Positions 20,201 through 29,789 of a DNA stretch of 64,000 nt are shown piece after piece; position 1 is the stretch's first letter; each line of letters begins with the position of its first letter. The notes under the pieces are model-generated. The model saw nothing but the letters and a program-made list of their open reading frames with translations, was not told where the DNA came from and made no database searches. The translations under genes were made by a program, and so were the position numbers. Origin of the DNA: Strigamia acuminata. Taxonomy: Eukaryota; Arthropoda; Chilopoda; Geophilomorpha; Linotaeniidae. The stretch covers positions 37,979,211 through 38,043,210 of the forward strand of contig OX442314.1 of NCBI GenBank assembly GCA_949358305.1, written 5' to 3'.

Positions 20201-20916
20201 TGGCAGCCAGCTTTGTCACTAAACACATGTCTGTATTTTTCTACAAGAGTTAAGATTTGAGATCTCTGCCTTGGTGACAAATTGCTTTTTGCTAACAGTC
20301 TCTGGCTCAAATCAGCCGTGGAGACAGAAGGTGACTTTGATTCTGCAACCAAAGCATCCCATCGATCCATTATTGCATTTCCAAGTTCTTCAGGCGATGG
20401 TGGGTCGTCGAAGGGAAATGTGTCATGTGGAAAATCAAGAAAGAAATATTCTCGATCTGTTAGATTGAGAACAATCCTATTTTCGATAATCCAAGAGCAA
20501 CCTAATAATATAAATTTGGAAGCTGATGGAAGAACAGTAAATGTCACAGGGATTTCGCCACCCCGCCACTTGAGTGACAGCGTGATTGTCCCGATTGGAC
20601 GTGTTGGCCTATCGCCAGTGTATACAACTCGATTTTCTAAAAATGGAGTCATAAAGTGCAAGAGGTTTAGCTTTTTAAGCATTCCCCCGCTGATGTACCT
20701 GTGGGTTGCCCCAGAATCCATCAGAGCGGTGACCTTTAAACCGTTTAGTGTTGCTTTGAAGTAAGGCAGGGGAGTAATACTCTTTCCTGTCTTTAAAGCA
20801 ACGTTTACATGGTCGATTTCAGGTTCTGTGGAAAAAACCACGCGAGGATCTGGCTCTGTGGATGAAATGTCATCAAATAGAGCATCCTCCATGTCCTCTT
20901 CCATTGGAATCAACAC
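17206..20916 (-). CDS. pol: Element B pol
   Basis: About 1236 codons, intact; the frame is open from the frameshift site at about 20973, and 20916 is only its first in-frame ATG-like start. In order: aspartic protease (ALMDSGATH, about residue 67); reverse transcriptase with YLDDIIIFS (about 407); RNase H (TDASGGGLG, about 553; TDHHALRFL); integrase zinc finger (HPMAGHGG, CNRCQRC, about 796-825); DDE core (IDLIGPLP, SDNGPQF about 923, LTERVNR about 956); GPY module (about 1102). A Pro/Lys-rich tail ends it. Ty3/gypsy domain order. Closest to element A among those here, but clearly distinct. Confidence 0.95.
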   Translation of the reverse strand: MLIPMEEDMEDALFDDISSTEPDPRVVFSTEPEIDHVNVALKTGKSITPLPYFKATLNGLKVTALMDSGATHRYISGGMLKKLNLLHFMTPFLENRVVYTGDRPTRPIGTITLSLKWRGGEIPVTFTVLPSASKFILLGCSWIIENRIVLNLTDREYFFLDFPHDTFPFDDPPSPEELGNAIMDRWDALVAESKSPSVSTADLSQRLLAKSNLSPRQRSQILTLVEKYRHVFSDKAGCHPTLEHPIPTGDAPSFRCKDRPMNPKKAEIYRELVAALLRDGWAEPCEGSYKNPPVIVAKKDGGYRLCIDFRWLNKITIKDVYQMPSISMILACLGGKKFFSTLDLTKGYYQIKLKPSDKKKTAFSTSDGTYQFTRMPFGLCNAPSAFQRMMDQVLGTAQHKWALAYLDDIIIFSDSFEEHLQHLDDILSKLDKNKLTASPSKSFICPEELNFLGFTMSNGSYSPNNDKVEAILNYPTPSSIKQLQRFIGMVGFYAALIPKLSITQKPFFALLKKDTKWEWSEECNVAFEYLKNQLAKGIMLPLPDFARNFTIHTDASGGGLGAVLMQIDDHGALRPVAYASRTLQGAENNYSTTDLECLAVVWAVDKFKPYIEYSEYQVETDHHALRFLMTMENPAGRLARWAMKLQNENFTIKYRKGTDNQVADALSRVSLDNGNPLEGKATLTEIIEPVALAYLTNETDYPMSFENIILQQRADKHLSKLIEWLELDDGQPRPELPKFLEERQYDCTLTRKGMLIIYAPFKTDFFVEEEDLGIGFKIFIPPSLQLAALQLIHDHPMAGHGGVEVTLERLKRVYFWPGMQKEVKLHVASCNRCQRCKPIQRKPKGLMVPTSPKIGRFEKIGIDLIGPLPRTSNRNRFILVVVDYATGWMEATPLRSAKMTAIAPILKRFFSCHGCPRFMLSDNGPQFISDVFQTLCDDAGVVPIKATPYHPQTNLTERVNRNIKIMLRIFTFEHDHWDRCIDQINFALHSAPNVSTGFTPAMLTYGRELRPFWDNRDVSYDTPFDPNRPYDAVRMLVARHRTLIAAALKNKSLAQAKQKIYYDQHRSDDKFEIGDLVLLKTHPLSNAANRYAASLEDRFEGPYVITKVFNNNAYALAKPITLQARGTHNIVKLRRFIPSEEKAEWPILDKEDEEVLENQPVDTGTATILPTPVQPTESGIATKLPTPVKPFGKPKRIKPLLLPQVDSQKPTTARPKPNSDSNRPSRNHVLPIRYRD

Positions 20917-20939
20917 TATAGTAAGAGCGCAGTCGTCAG

Positions 20940-22274
20940 TTACTCGGGGGTTTCTGTCGACTGTGACTCCTCGTTTCCCGACATTTCAGGCCAGCCACCA
21001 AATTCATTGGCTGCAAGCATAGCCTGCATCATGCTGTGTTGGGCAGCGGCGATTGTTTCCATTGCTGCTTTAGCGGCTTCCACTTTAAGGGGGCAATCCC
21101 TTTCAAAGTGTGCGCCACCGCAGCCCCAGCAACCGCCAACTCTTGGTTTGGTCGCATAGTCTTTGAGCCTATTGCTCGGGACTAGCGCCTTCTCGTTGCC
21201 TTCTGCGGCCTTTGTTGCTGCTATCGCAGCATTTTTAGGCGCAGGGAACAGTGTTCTATTGTTTGGATTTCTCAATCCAAACGGAACAAATTTCGGTTTA
21301 TCTCCACCCGCAGCATTTGGTATTGTTACCATTTGCTGGTTGGATTTTTGAATTGGCGTAACAGTTTCTGTTTTTGCCGCCTCGATGATTGCTGCATTTG
21401 TCACAGTTTCCTGATTTATAATCGCGGCCTCCGTAGCAATGCAAGCTTTCCTGAGCGACGCCCAAGTGTTCTCCAAATTAATGGCATTTGCGACCATGTT
21501 CTTGGCCGCTGGGCGCAGAATTGCCAGCACTTTTTGAATTTGCTGGCTCTCGTGCACAGGAATAGTCAATTGAGCGTATAACTTCTCGAGTCTTATCACC
21601 ACTTGGGTGGCAGACTCATGAGACAGTTGCTGTGTTTTAGCAATTTCTGCTAAAAGCAGCGCATCGCTCGGACGAAAATGGGTGATAAATTCATGTTCGA
21701 ATTCCTCCCAATTCGTTTTGGCATGAGAAGAGAACCATGTGGCCGCATCTCCTCGGAAAAACTTAAACAAATGCTCAGCAAGCACTTGGTTCAGATAGGG
21801 CAAAGCAAAGCGTAGAGAACGTTTTAAATCAATAAGGAAAGACTTAGCTTTCGTTTTGTCCCCTGCAAACGCTTCAATTCCAATGGATTTGACTCGTTTA
21901 CTTAGCTCTACTTCATCCATTGGCCTGGGAGCAGGCATAGCCTGGTCAGTTTTGTGAAGAAACTTTTCTCCCCAAGCCAGAAAAAGAGGATTTCCAGTCG
22001 TAGGCGTTGAGCCTGTGCTGGATCCAGAGTTTGGTGTTGTCACGGTGGGAGAAATCGTGTTTGAGATTGCAGATTGTGCTCTCAAATTCGATTGTCCAGC
22101 CGCCACCACGCTGTCAACGATAGCTTTTTGACTAGCTATCATCTTCAACAAGCTTTCATTCGATAATTTCGCAGAGTCTAACTCCTGCAAAGCATGAGTT
22201 AACCGGTCGCTAATATCACCGAATTCCGTGCGCGTTTGCGTTAATTGACGCATAGTGCTATCCGATTTGTCTTG
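20940..22274 (-). CDS. gag: Element B gag, 3' part (after element C)
   Basis: About 440 codons of Gag. The frame is open through the junction at 22274 with no start needed; the first ATG downstream of the junction is at 22253. It has a coiled N-terminal stretch, a capsid-like region (WGEKFLHKTD to about ENTWASLRKA), and one nucleocapsid knuckle CWGCGGAHFERDC, with the spacing CX2CX3HX4C, one residue shorter than usual before the His. It ends at 20940, 30 bases after a G GGA AAC slippery heptamer. Removing C and one copy of its target duplication puts this part in frame with 31716-31986. Confidence 0.9.
   Translation of the reverse strand, partial: QDKSDSTMRQLTQTRTEFGDISDRLTHALQELDSAKLSNESLLKMIASQKAIVDSVVAAGQSNLRAQSAISNTISPTVTTPNSGSSTGSTPTTGNPLFLAWGEKFLHKTDQAMPAPRPMDEVELSKRVKSIGIEAFAGDKTKAKSFLIDLKRSLRFALPYLNQVLAEHLFKFFRGDAATWFSSHAKTNWEEFEHEFITHFRPSDALLLAEIAKTQQLSHESATQVVIRLEKLYAQLTIPVHESQQIQKVLAILRPAAKNMVANAINLENTWASLRKACIATEAAIINQETVTNAAIIEAAKTETVTPIQKSNQQMVTIPNAAGGDKPKFVPFGLRNPNNRTLFPAPKNAAIAATKAAEGNEKALVPSNRLKDYATKPRVGGCWGCGGAHFERDCPLKVEAAKAAMETIAAAQHSMMQAMLAANEFGGWPEMSGNEESQSTETPE
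20973..20979 (-). promoter_or_regulatory. Element B -1 frameshift heptamer
   Basis: The minus strand reads G GGA AAC in the gag frame. Pol is open in the -1 frame between a TGA just upstream and the pol body, so the shift must occur within this small window. Downstream, CAGTCG and CGACTG could form a 6-bp stem with a long loop. The pairing is weaker than in elements A and D. Confidence 0.65.
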
Positions 22275-22907
22275 TATGACGGTTTACAATGGCTATAAAT
22301 GCCTATTTTCTATCAAGAAAGCGCTGTTGCGCCAATATGATGGTATTTTTACAATATTCTGTGTAAAACTGATAAATGTCTAGAATAAAGTCATTTATGA
22401 TGTTTCAAATACAAAGATGTTCGTTTATTAAGAATAAACACTAATTTCCACATGATACTAAAGTATCACGGCATAATTACGAAGATTCGTCTGCTAAAAC
22501 CCGCATTTGTCAATGCTCCATATTGCCACTAGATGGCGCGATCGCAATTAGCGATAAATTCGAATACGAACTTGAAAACCTCATGATTAAATATAAACGT
22601 ATATTTAATCAAGTGAATAAATTGTGTTAAATATTAATATAAATATATATTAAATATCTGACATTGTTAAATACAATGTAACTTCCATTTCTGCGGGACA
22701 GAATGTTTAGCGATCAATCGGTCAACCGATCAATCTGATTGGTGGAACCCATTTCCGGTCCTGGGTATCCAGTTCCGGTTGTAACAAGGATTAGCATAAT
22801 TTGCATAAATGCTCCTCCGTATCCACTTCCGGTGATACGGGATTGGAGGGATTCGTGGAACCCATGTTCCAATTGGATGACTGGATTAATCCTTAAATCC
22901 AGTCAGG

Positions 22908-22916
22908 TTATATAAA
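22908..22916 (+). promoter_or_regulatory. TATA box of element C 5' LTR
   Basis: GTTATATAAACCC, a good TATA box, follows GC-richer repeats of the form GTATCCA(G/C)TTCCGGT that also occur before the TATA box of element D. Transcription would begin about 30 bp downstream, near 22940. The 3' LTR has the same box near 30425. Confidence 0.7.
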
Positions 22917-23220
22917 CCCAAACAATCGGCCATTCCGCAGCTCTGTTTGATTATTTTCTGTTTGGTATTGTTACTTATGAAATATGATTCGTTGTTCACG
23001 TAAAAAACCTTTTGGTTCTTTGTTGATTTATTCGCAAAGAACCGTTGCATGATTCTACAGAATCATGCCACCGCCGGCAATTGAAGTCGAAGTGCTGGGA
23101 TTATTATGTTGCATAAATGTTACAGTCTACGGTTGCGACGCCGAAGGAGAACCCGCCGTTGTGCAATTCAGTATCCTCCGGACAGGACCAAGTTGTCTTT
23201 TTCGGTATGAACGTATTCCG

Positions 23221-23385
23221 TTACCACGAGTAGCATCGGTATTGTTGAGAATCGGTTCCTTCACCTGATGGTGCCAAAGCAGTCTGTTTTACAGTAACCA
23301 CGAGTAGCACCAAGTGTTTGGCAAGCTGATTCTCATGGTATTCGATGCCAAAGCAGTCGGTCTATTATTAGTACCGCGAGAGATA
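23221..23385 (+). ncRNA. Tandem structured RNA motifs in the element C LTR
   Basis: At 23266-23312 GGTGC pairs with GCACC and encloses CAAAGCAGT, a small CTGT/ACAG stem-loop and TAACCACGAGTA. A second unit at about 23340-23380 has GATGCCAAAGCAGTC, and a degenerate one lies at about 23216-23240. The 3' LTR has the same series (main unit 30782-30828). Element D has a counterpart with a different inner stem (GCATG/CATGC) but the same internal-loop bases. Function unknown; this is a cis-acting RNA element by inference, not a separate RNA gene. Confidence 0.55.
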
Positions 23386-24182
23386 AAACTGCTGTGCGGA
23401 GCCGCGAGCTATCGACCCCTGTGTACGTGGTACCGTCAACCACTCGATGGACGACCGTGCTGCGACGCCGGGGACGCTTGATACCGTTCTGCATGGCAAG
23501 GCGTATATTCTAATCGATGGCAATTGTGTGTTGCGACGGGAAGCTTAATCTTCATTTTATTTATAACAGCAAAACTTAAACTCGACAACCAGTTGGACCA
23601 AAATCAAGTCAGAAGACTTAATCTCATATTGAACTCAATATAACCGATAAGTTGACGACAACTTATTCCCGAAATATCTAAATAAGAATTCACAACGATA
23701 TGAATTAAATATAATTCATAAGTGGAATATTGATAAGTAAATGAATACATTTACTTACACCAATATCCTCCCAAAGTTGTGGCGGTGCAGACAAAGTCAA
23801 CCGCAATGCTCAGATCATTCGATTTATCGACGTGCGATAGTTCACACAGCGAACCAAGGAAACCAGCGAAGCCGTATCGGACTCCAGGACACAGCCATCC
23901 GGCTTAAGATGACATCTATAATCAGGTCGAGCGATGGGGAAACCGCTCCCATATTCCAGACCCGTAGTGATATTATTCTAGGGCCAGTTGGCCAATTCTT
24001 TGTATAGTTTAATAGCTGATTTAACTTGCCAAATGTCGGCATTAGTCCTATGTATAATTTAGCCTTGATATTATTGTTTACCAACAATAAACTGTCTTGT
24101 ATTTATCTCGTATTGTATTCACTGTTTATTTATTGCGATCTCTTCCCGGTACCATTGTTAAATGGGAGTTGTGGTCGTCACC

Positions 24183-24790
24183 GTCACACGTGGAGGTCCC
24201 ACCGAGATTAGGTTGCAATTAAATTCGATTGAATTGCAACAGTGAATATTGGAGATAAATATTTAACTAAAAGATTTAAGTTAAAAATAGACAGATTAAA
24301 TTTTCAGTTTATATTTCCATGTGAAGAAGTTAAACTGATGAAATAGAAATACGTAGTAGATTTTCCTTCATTATTTTCGTTTGAAGATTTTAGGGATTTC
24401 AAAGACTACCACCTAATCTCACACGTGGAGGTCCCACCGAGATTAGGTTGCAATTAAATTCGATAGAATTGTAAAAGTGAATTTTGAGATAAATATTTAA
24501 CTAAAAGATTTAGTTAAAAAACAGACAAGTTTCAAACCATGTTTATTTTCTTGAGAAACACCAAAACAGTCCTTTAACTAGGAATTTCGGAAGTTATAGA
24601 CCTATCACACGATCACTGAAATAGGTTGCAAATTAATTCGATCGAATTGCAAAAGCGAATCTTGAATCCGATATTAACTAAAAAATTTTAGTTAAAACAG
24701 ACAAATAGATTTTCAGTTTATATTTTCATGTGAAAAGTTAAACTGACGAAATGGAAACGTTTAGTGAACTCTCTTTACTATTTTCGTTCG
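24183..24790 (+). repeat. Three tandem leader repeats, two with a complete primer site
   Basis: Units of about 185-236 bp start near 24183, 24419 and 24604. Each contains TAGGTTGCAAATTAATTCGAT-like sequence followed by a GATAAATATTTAACTAAAAG-like stretch. The first two carry the full primer site (24191-24208 and 24426-24443); in the third the primer-site part is replaced. Confidence 0.8.
24191..24208 (+). other. Element C primer binding site (tRNA-Thr-like)
   Basis: TGGAGGTCCCACCGAGAT, two bases after the LTR end. It begins TGG as required to pair with a tRNA CCA end. The implied tRNA end (GGGACCTCCA preceded by AATCTCGG-like T-arm) fits a threonine tRNA, which has U before CCA in many animals. 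The same 18 bases occur at 24426-24443 and in element D at 59928-59945. Confidence 0.75.
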
Positions 24791-27712
24791 ACAATTTAAG
24801 GAATACGAAGTATTTTAAATAAGAAATCAAAAAAGTTTCGAGTGAAATAAGAATACAGATATTTTTTTTCGAAGTTTGTTTTATTTCGAAAAGCTAAAAA
24901 CATACAAGTTTAGAAGGCGGACTTCTTACGAATTTATCTTTCCACCTGAAAAGTTAAAACGAAGAAAACACCGCAACTATTTGGAAATATTTACAAGAAA
25001 TTAAGTTTCTTGTAACTGTACGTCGACACCGATAGCCAGCGACCACGCGCCATAGCAATACGCGTCGATCTCCGTATCAAACGCAGCAGGGAAGCTACTC
25101 AAACCTTCAACGCAAGGTGCGAACGAATGCTTGGAAATTATGGCGGACAACAGATAAAAGACAGCGGAGAAATGTTACAGAAGGTTCGTAGAGATTTATT
25201 TAAGTGTCGCGAACTAATTTTTCCACTGCCATCGGTACCAAAGATAATTTAGTTGTTGGAGAAAAACAACACACTCCATTTCGCAGAAAAGATTTGCAAA
25301 TCGAAATGAATATTACCTTTATTTGAAGGAATTAACTATTTTCACAAAAAGTACATTTTTTCCTTCGGGACAATGGAAATTAAGAAAATATAAAATGGCG
25401 GCGAATGAAGTTGCCGACCACATAGAATAGTATTTTTTACATTGAAAGTTACGAATCACGATAAACGCTTTCCCTCGGAAAAGTAAAAGGATTTCATTCA
25501 ATCTTTCCTTTCGGAAATTTAACAGTGTTTTAAGTTTCCAACGATATTTGGGTCTCCCAAATTTTGAGAATTTCTAAATGAAATTTAGCTGTTTGAAAAA
25601 CAACGAATATTTTTAGTAATCTAATCGGACATTTTCCCACATGATTTCTTAAAACCGGAATAACAAATCCATTTGTGGCTATGAACTTTGCCACATGAAA
25701 TATTTACGGAGCGAATATTTTTTGATTGGATTGAAGCTTTAAAATCAGATAGCTGATTTAAACGAAGAAAATAAGTTTCAAAGTAATTATTTTTCTTTCG
25801 GAAAAATCAAATAAATCACCGCTGATGAAAAGTTGTATTTTTCCATTCGAAAAAACTAAGAATTGCACAAGATTTATCTTCTATTTTGAACATAGATTTT
25901 ATTCGGAAAAGGAAAGATTCTAGATACATTATTTTTCTCTAAAAATTAAGAATTTAGTCAATTTTCCTAAAGGTTAATGGAATGTCATCATATATTTCGT
26001 TCGTAATTTACGTGTTAAAGTTTAATCAGAAAAACGATTGAATATGTTTTATTTGCGATAAGTAAAAGAAAGGTTCTTTAAAAATGGAATTTCGATGCAA
26101 ATCCCACAGTAAAGGGAATGTTATGTGTGAGCAATTAACGAAAAGTTGGAATAACTTCATTTTATTTCATTCAAAAGTAGTTGTGAAAAATCAATTTCAA
26201 ATATTTTTCAAAGAAAAATTATTTTTATCGGAAAAAAGTAATTTACATGTCCTCGCGCGGACCGAGTAGTAAACTGCTTAATTGTGACATCGATACTGTT
26301 ATTGTGTCACGTGTTATACGGAATTCCAAACCAGTGAATTACGAATTTTGGCGCGATAGGAATAGAAGTTTGACAGTGAAAGTTCTCCAGATTTGTCTTT
26401 TCATTTGAAAAGTTCAAATTGAGGAAATGCTGCAGCAGATGAAGGTATTTACGACAATTGAGATTTAAATATTCTTTCATTCAAAAGATAAAAGATCTCT
26501 GCAAAAACATCTCGTTATTAGAGATAAGGGGGACGAAAATTATTAAAACGAATAATCAAAGACACGTCCTTCGTAAATATCGCAAAGGAATAACTAATTG
26601 TGAAAACAATTGTCCGCTCAGGAAAAGTGGAATTTAGCTAGATATTTTCTTTCGAAAAATCAAAGCAATTGTCATCAAAAAAGAAAGATTTGATGAATAA
26701 TTTTTACCCAAAAGTCTAAAGGATTGTCGAATAGTTTTCTCCCGAAAAACAAGTACACATTTGTACCAATAACTTTATCGTTTAAAGTAAAATTTCGAAT
26801 ATTTTCTTTTGGAAGATTAGAGAATTAGATAATTTTTCTCGCAAAACAAATTTAAAGAATTTTAACGAATTTTTATTTGTTAAAAAAATTTGTTAAAAAA
26901 GGGGGAGATGGATGGTGAAAATTTATTTTTTCACACTCGAAAAATGGAATTTAAACCCGAAAAAGTAAAGACTTGGTCAAATTATTCTTCCTATTGGAAA
27001 TGAATACACAATGTTGGGAATCGAAAATAGATTTCAATTACAAAGGAATGATTATTTGAACGATAATTGAATAAGAATAAGAAAAATTGAGAGTTTGAGA
27101 AAACTTTATTAAAACTGTGGTTGTAATGATATTACACACTAAACGGAATAATCAAAGAAAAATATTTTTTGAAGAAAAGTTATTTAATTATTTGGATTGG
27201 TAAAAATCCCAAAGTTCAAGAAGATTGAAGTAAGTTTATTTTATTTTCATTTGAAAAATACAATATTTTACGAATGTCTTCCCGAAGGAATTTTATTTTA
27301 TCGGTAAAATTGAATCTCGAAGGGAACGGACTTAGTAGAGAACTACTAAATAGATGTAACGTCCTTTATACCATTGGCCGACACTAACATCCGCCAATCA
27401 GAAGTTGGGAGATCTAGGGATCCCCAGCCCCCTGCTATTAAAGGAGGACCAGATCAGATACTGATCATTCGCATCCAGACCAGACCAGAAGACGTGTTCC
27501 AGAGTCATCTTGACCACGCCGTCCCGATTTCAGTCACGATTCGAATTTTGTGTGCCGTGTAACCTGCAAAAGCTAACACGTGTCAAACAAACGCGAAGTT
27601 TAATTTTATTTTGTCAAAAGTAAAGTTTAGAAGTGTTTCTTGTTGAAAAGTGTATTATATTCGTCTTCTTTATAAATTAAAGAATTAAAATCGTCAGATT
27701 TTGAATTTTTTT
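24791..27712 (+). other. Element C AT-rich leader with degenerate TTTTCGAAAA repeats
   Basis: About 2.9 kb without a convincing gene. Short palindromic units of the type TTTTC(T)TTCGAAAAG followed by TTAAA recur every 60-120 bp. Near the 3' end (27315-27600) lies a block conserved with the leader of element D, including ATCTTGACCACGCCGTCCCG and a TAGTAG...CTACTA hairpin. Confidence 0.6.
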
Positions 27713-29194
27713 ATGGCTCAAAAACCATTGAATATGATCGATCCAAAAGGAAATAATAAGCAGACAAACTTAAATTTAAGTTCTGTACCACTTGGCGATC
27801 AAACAGAAAAGATTCCCGATCATTTTACTCTGTATTGTAATCGTCATGGACTGGATAAAACCAAGTTTAAAAATATAATCGAAGCTTCAGACTATGTAAA
27901 AGCTAGGAACTGGCGAGATCGTACCCAATCTCAATCTTCACATCAAGATCCAGTACGGAATCCACAAACATACAGCCGAAACTTAGTGAATCAAGATTCT
28001 CATACTATGTTTCAAACATCCAGTAGGGGATCTAAGTTAGAAAAGTTTAAACCACCTAATTCGGTAGATAAGGGGGAAGAGAATTATAAACCTAATAATT
28101 CTCGTCCAGAGAGTTCGTTAACTAACCAGTCGGTTGTTCAGAACAAATTAAAACTCGTTTACAATCGAGATCAGCTAATTTCAGTTCGATATGCTAATCC
28201 AGCTGAAGCACAACGATATGTGGCTAGCCTTAATCTGTCGATTAACCTACCGCTATCAAAAGAATTGGGAACCGTAAACAAAAGTTTTGGGCCACCAATA
28301 TCAATGCAAAGGAAAGATATTCGGACTCCAAACAAACATTTGCAGTCAAATAACGTACAACAACGTGCCCGATCGCCGATCACAAACTCATGTTTGCGGA
28401 CGTATGATTTGTCTACCAAGAAGAGTCCCCAGCCAAGACAATTCTACCTAACGCCCATTTCAAATCGAAAAAAGGTCAAGCAAACTTTTCCCTTGAAAAA
28501 GTATTACCAACACGATAATGAGAATGATTTTAAACCTAAAAAAGAAAGTTTTTTGACTAACCCACGGGAGATCCGGTATCAATTCGAACAGTATTGTAAA
28601 CAATACCAGTTAAATTCAGCTGAATTTAAAAATATAAACGAAGCGCAACAATTCGTATTTCGAAATCAATACCGTAACCAACGACTAAAACCCGTCCCAG
28701 TCGTCAATCTGACGGAGATACAACAATTTGCGTCTGGAAAGCAACCCTGCAATATCCAGAATAATTCATCTCAACGAGAGGAATTAAGAACTTCAAAAAA
28801 GCGTTTTCGGTCACCAAGTCCAGCTGGTGATGAAGAAACTTCAAGTACAAACCAACATGTTCAAAAACTGACTGAAAACCCAGGTTTCCAATCATCAGTT
28901 CCACGACTTAGAGTCAAATATAGATCCCCTCGTTTGTTGCGGGATTTCACAATTCCAAATATGGGTCCTTTCCACGTATGGTTTTCCAATGAGGGTCCCA
29001 TTCATGTATGGTTTTCCAGAGATGACCTAAAACAAAAAGTTGGGTCGTCACGGTCATTTACACTGCCAAGTCAGTACACTGTATGTAACTGCCCAAAGGA
29101 AAAACGTCGAAAGAAATCAGTACAGCAGGCTGAGAGATCTCGGAAATTCGCAAATATGCGAGCTCAATATTTAGCAAAGAATCATGTTGATTAA
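27713..29194 (+). CDS. Element C gag-like protein with a repeated N-terminal domain
   Basis: 493 codons from ATG 27713. A short domain matching the N-terminus of element D Gag (pattern FxxYCxxxxLxxxxFKxIxEAxxxV) occurs at about residues 36-66 and again at about 290-320, with a weaker relative near 148-172. Between them the protein is basic and Ser/Asn/Gln/Pro-rich, like the matching part of D. A short internal duplication reads PFHVWFSNEGPIHVWFS. There is no capsid-like region and no CCHC knuckle, both present in D, and no pol follows. It may act in trans with D Gag; function is inferred from similarity only. Confidence 0.8.
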   Translation: MAQKPLNMIDPKGNNKQTNLNLSSVPLGDQTEKIPDHFTLYCNRHGLDKTKFKNIIEASDYVKARNWRDRTQSQSSHQDPVRNPQTYSRNLVNQDSHTMFQTSSRGSKLEKFKPPNSVDKGEENYKPNNSRPESSLTNQSVVQNKLKLVYNRDQLISVRYANPAEAQRYVASLNLSINLPLSKELGTVNKSFGPPISMQRKDIRTPNKHLQSNNVQQRARSPITNSCLRTYDLSTKKSPQPRQFYLTPISNRKKVKQTFPLKKYYQHDNENDFKPKKESFLTNPREIRYQFEQYCKQYQLNSAEFKNINEAQQFVFRNQYRNQRLKPVPVVNLTEIQQFASGKQPCNIQNNSSQREELRTSKKRFRSPSPAGDEETSSTNQHVQKLTENPGFQSSVPRLRVKYRSPRLLRDFTIPNMGPFHVWFSNEGPIHVWFSRDDLKQKVGSSRSFTLPSQYTVCNCPKEKRRKKSVQQAERSRKFANMRAQYLAKNHVD

Positions 29195-29787
29195 CATGAT
29201 ATGATACACAAAGATTCCCCGATTATAGTGTAAACAGAAAATCCTCTTCTAAAAATCATGACCTCTCTTCTAAAGAAAAGGGGGACAAAATATAAAGTTA
29301 AAATTAACAATTCTCGAAAAGTAATATTACAGTATTAAAAGACAACTAGTTTAAATTAAAATTAGTCAATTGTACAAAGAATACCAAGTGACTCCGGTCA
29401 TGACAATTAAGGGGGACATTTTGATTCTTAAATTGTCAACTCTTATCATCTAAAAGCTATTTATTGTATATTTATAGCGATACATCTGACTAGGCATATG
29501 AAATAAATATTTTGTGATAACACAAATGATGATTTTATGTATGACGAAAGTTTCTTCAAAAAGAAGACTTGGAAATAAATTCTGGACTTGAATTTAGGCT
29601 ATTAGAAAAGATTATTTCGGCAGAAATCCAGAACTTAGATAATTCAAGTTAGTTTATGTAAACTCAAATTCGAAATTGGAAGTCACGGTATCTCCAAGAT
29701 ACATCAAGTCCGAAAATAGCATTTATGCTAATTAGGAGAATAACGAAAACTCTATAAAATATTATATAGTTGTGTTATTAAGGGGGA
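29195..29787 (+). other. Element C 3' untranslated region and polypurine tract
   Basis: AT-rich, no gene. AAGGGGGA at 29780-29787 directly precedes the 3' LTR and serves as polypurine tract. Near-copies (AAGGGGGAC) occur at about 29276-29284 and 29409-29416, and further upstream near 26529 and 28071. Confidence 0.65.
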
Positions 29788-29789
29788 TG

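Larger units (their letters stand above)
22275..24188 (+). repeat. Element C 5' LTR
   Basis: By the target duplication it runs from TATGACGG to GTCACA; two more bases (TG) before it are also shared with the other copy. The first 703 bp (22275-22977) are identical to the 3' LTR, whereas the rest differs by many substitutions and indels. TATATAAA is at about 22910. The transcribed part carries the GGTGCCAAAGCAGTC structural motifs. Confidence 0.88.

Noticed and set aside
23065-23268. 67-codon open frame in the transcribed part of the element C 5' LTR, also in the 3' LTR and starting MPPPAIEVEVLG
   Set aside because: Its length and C-terminus differ between the two LTR copies and the frame is not kept in element D, so RNA structure explains the conservation better than a peptide.
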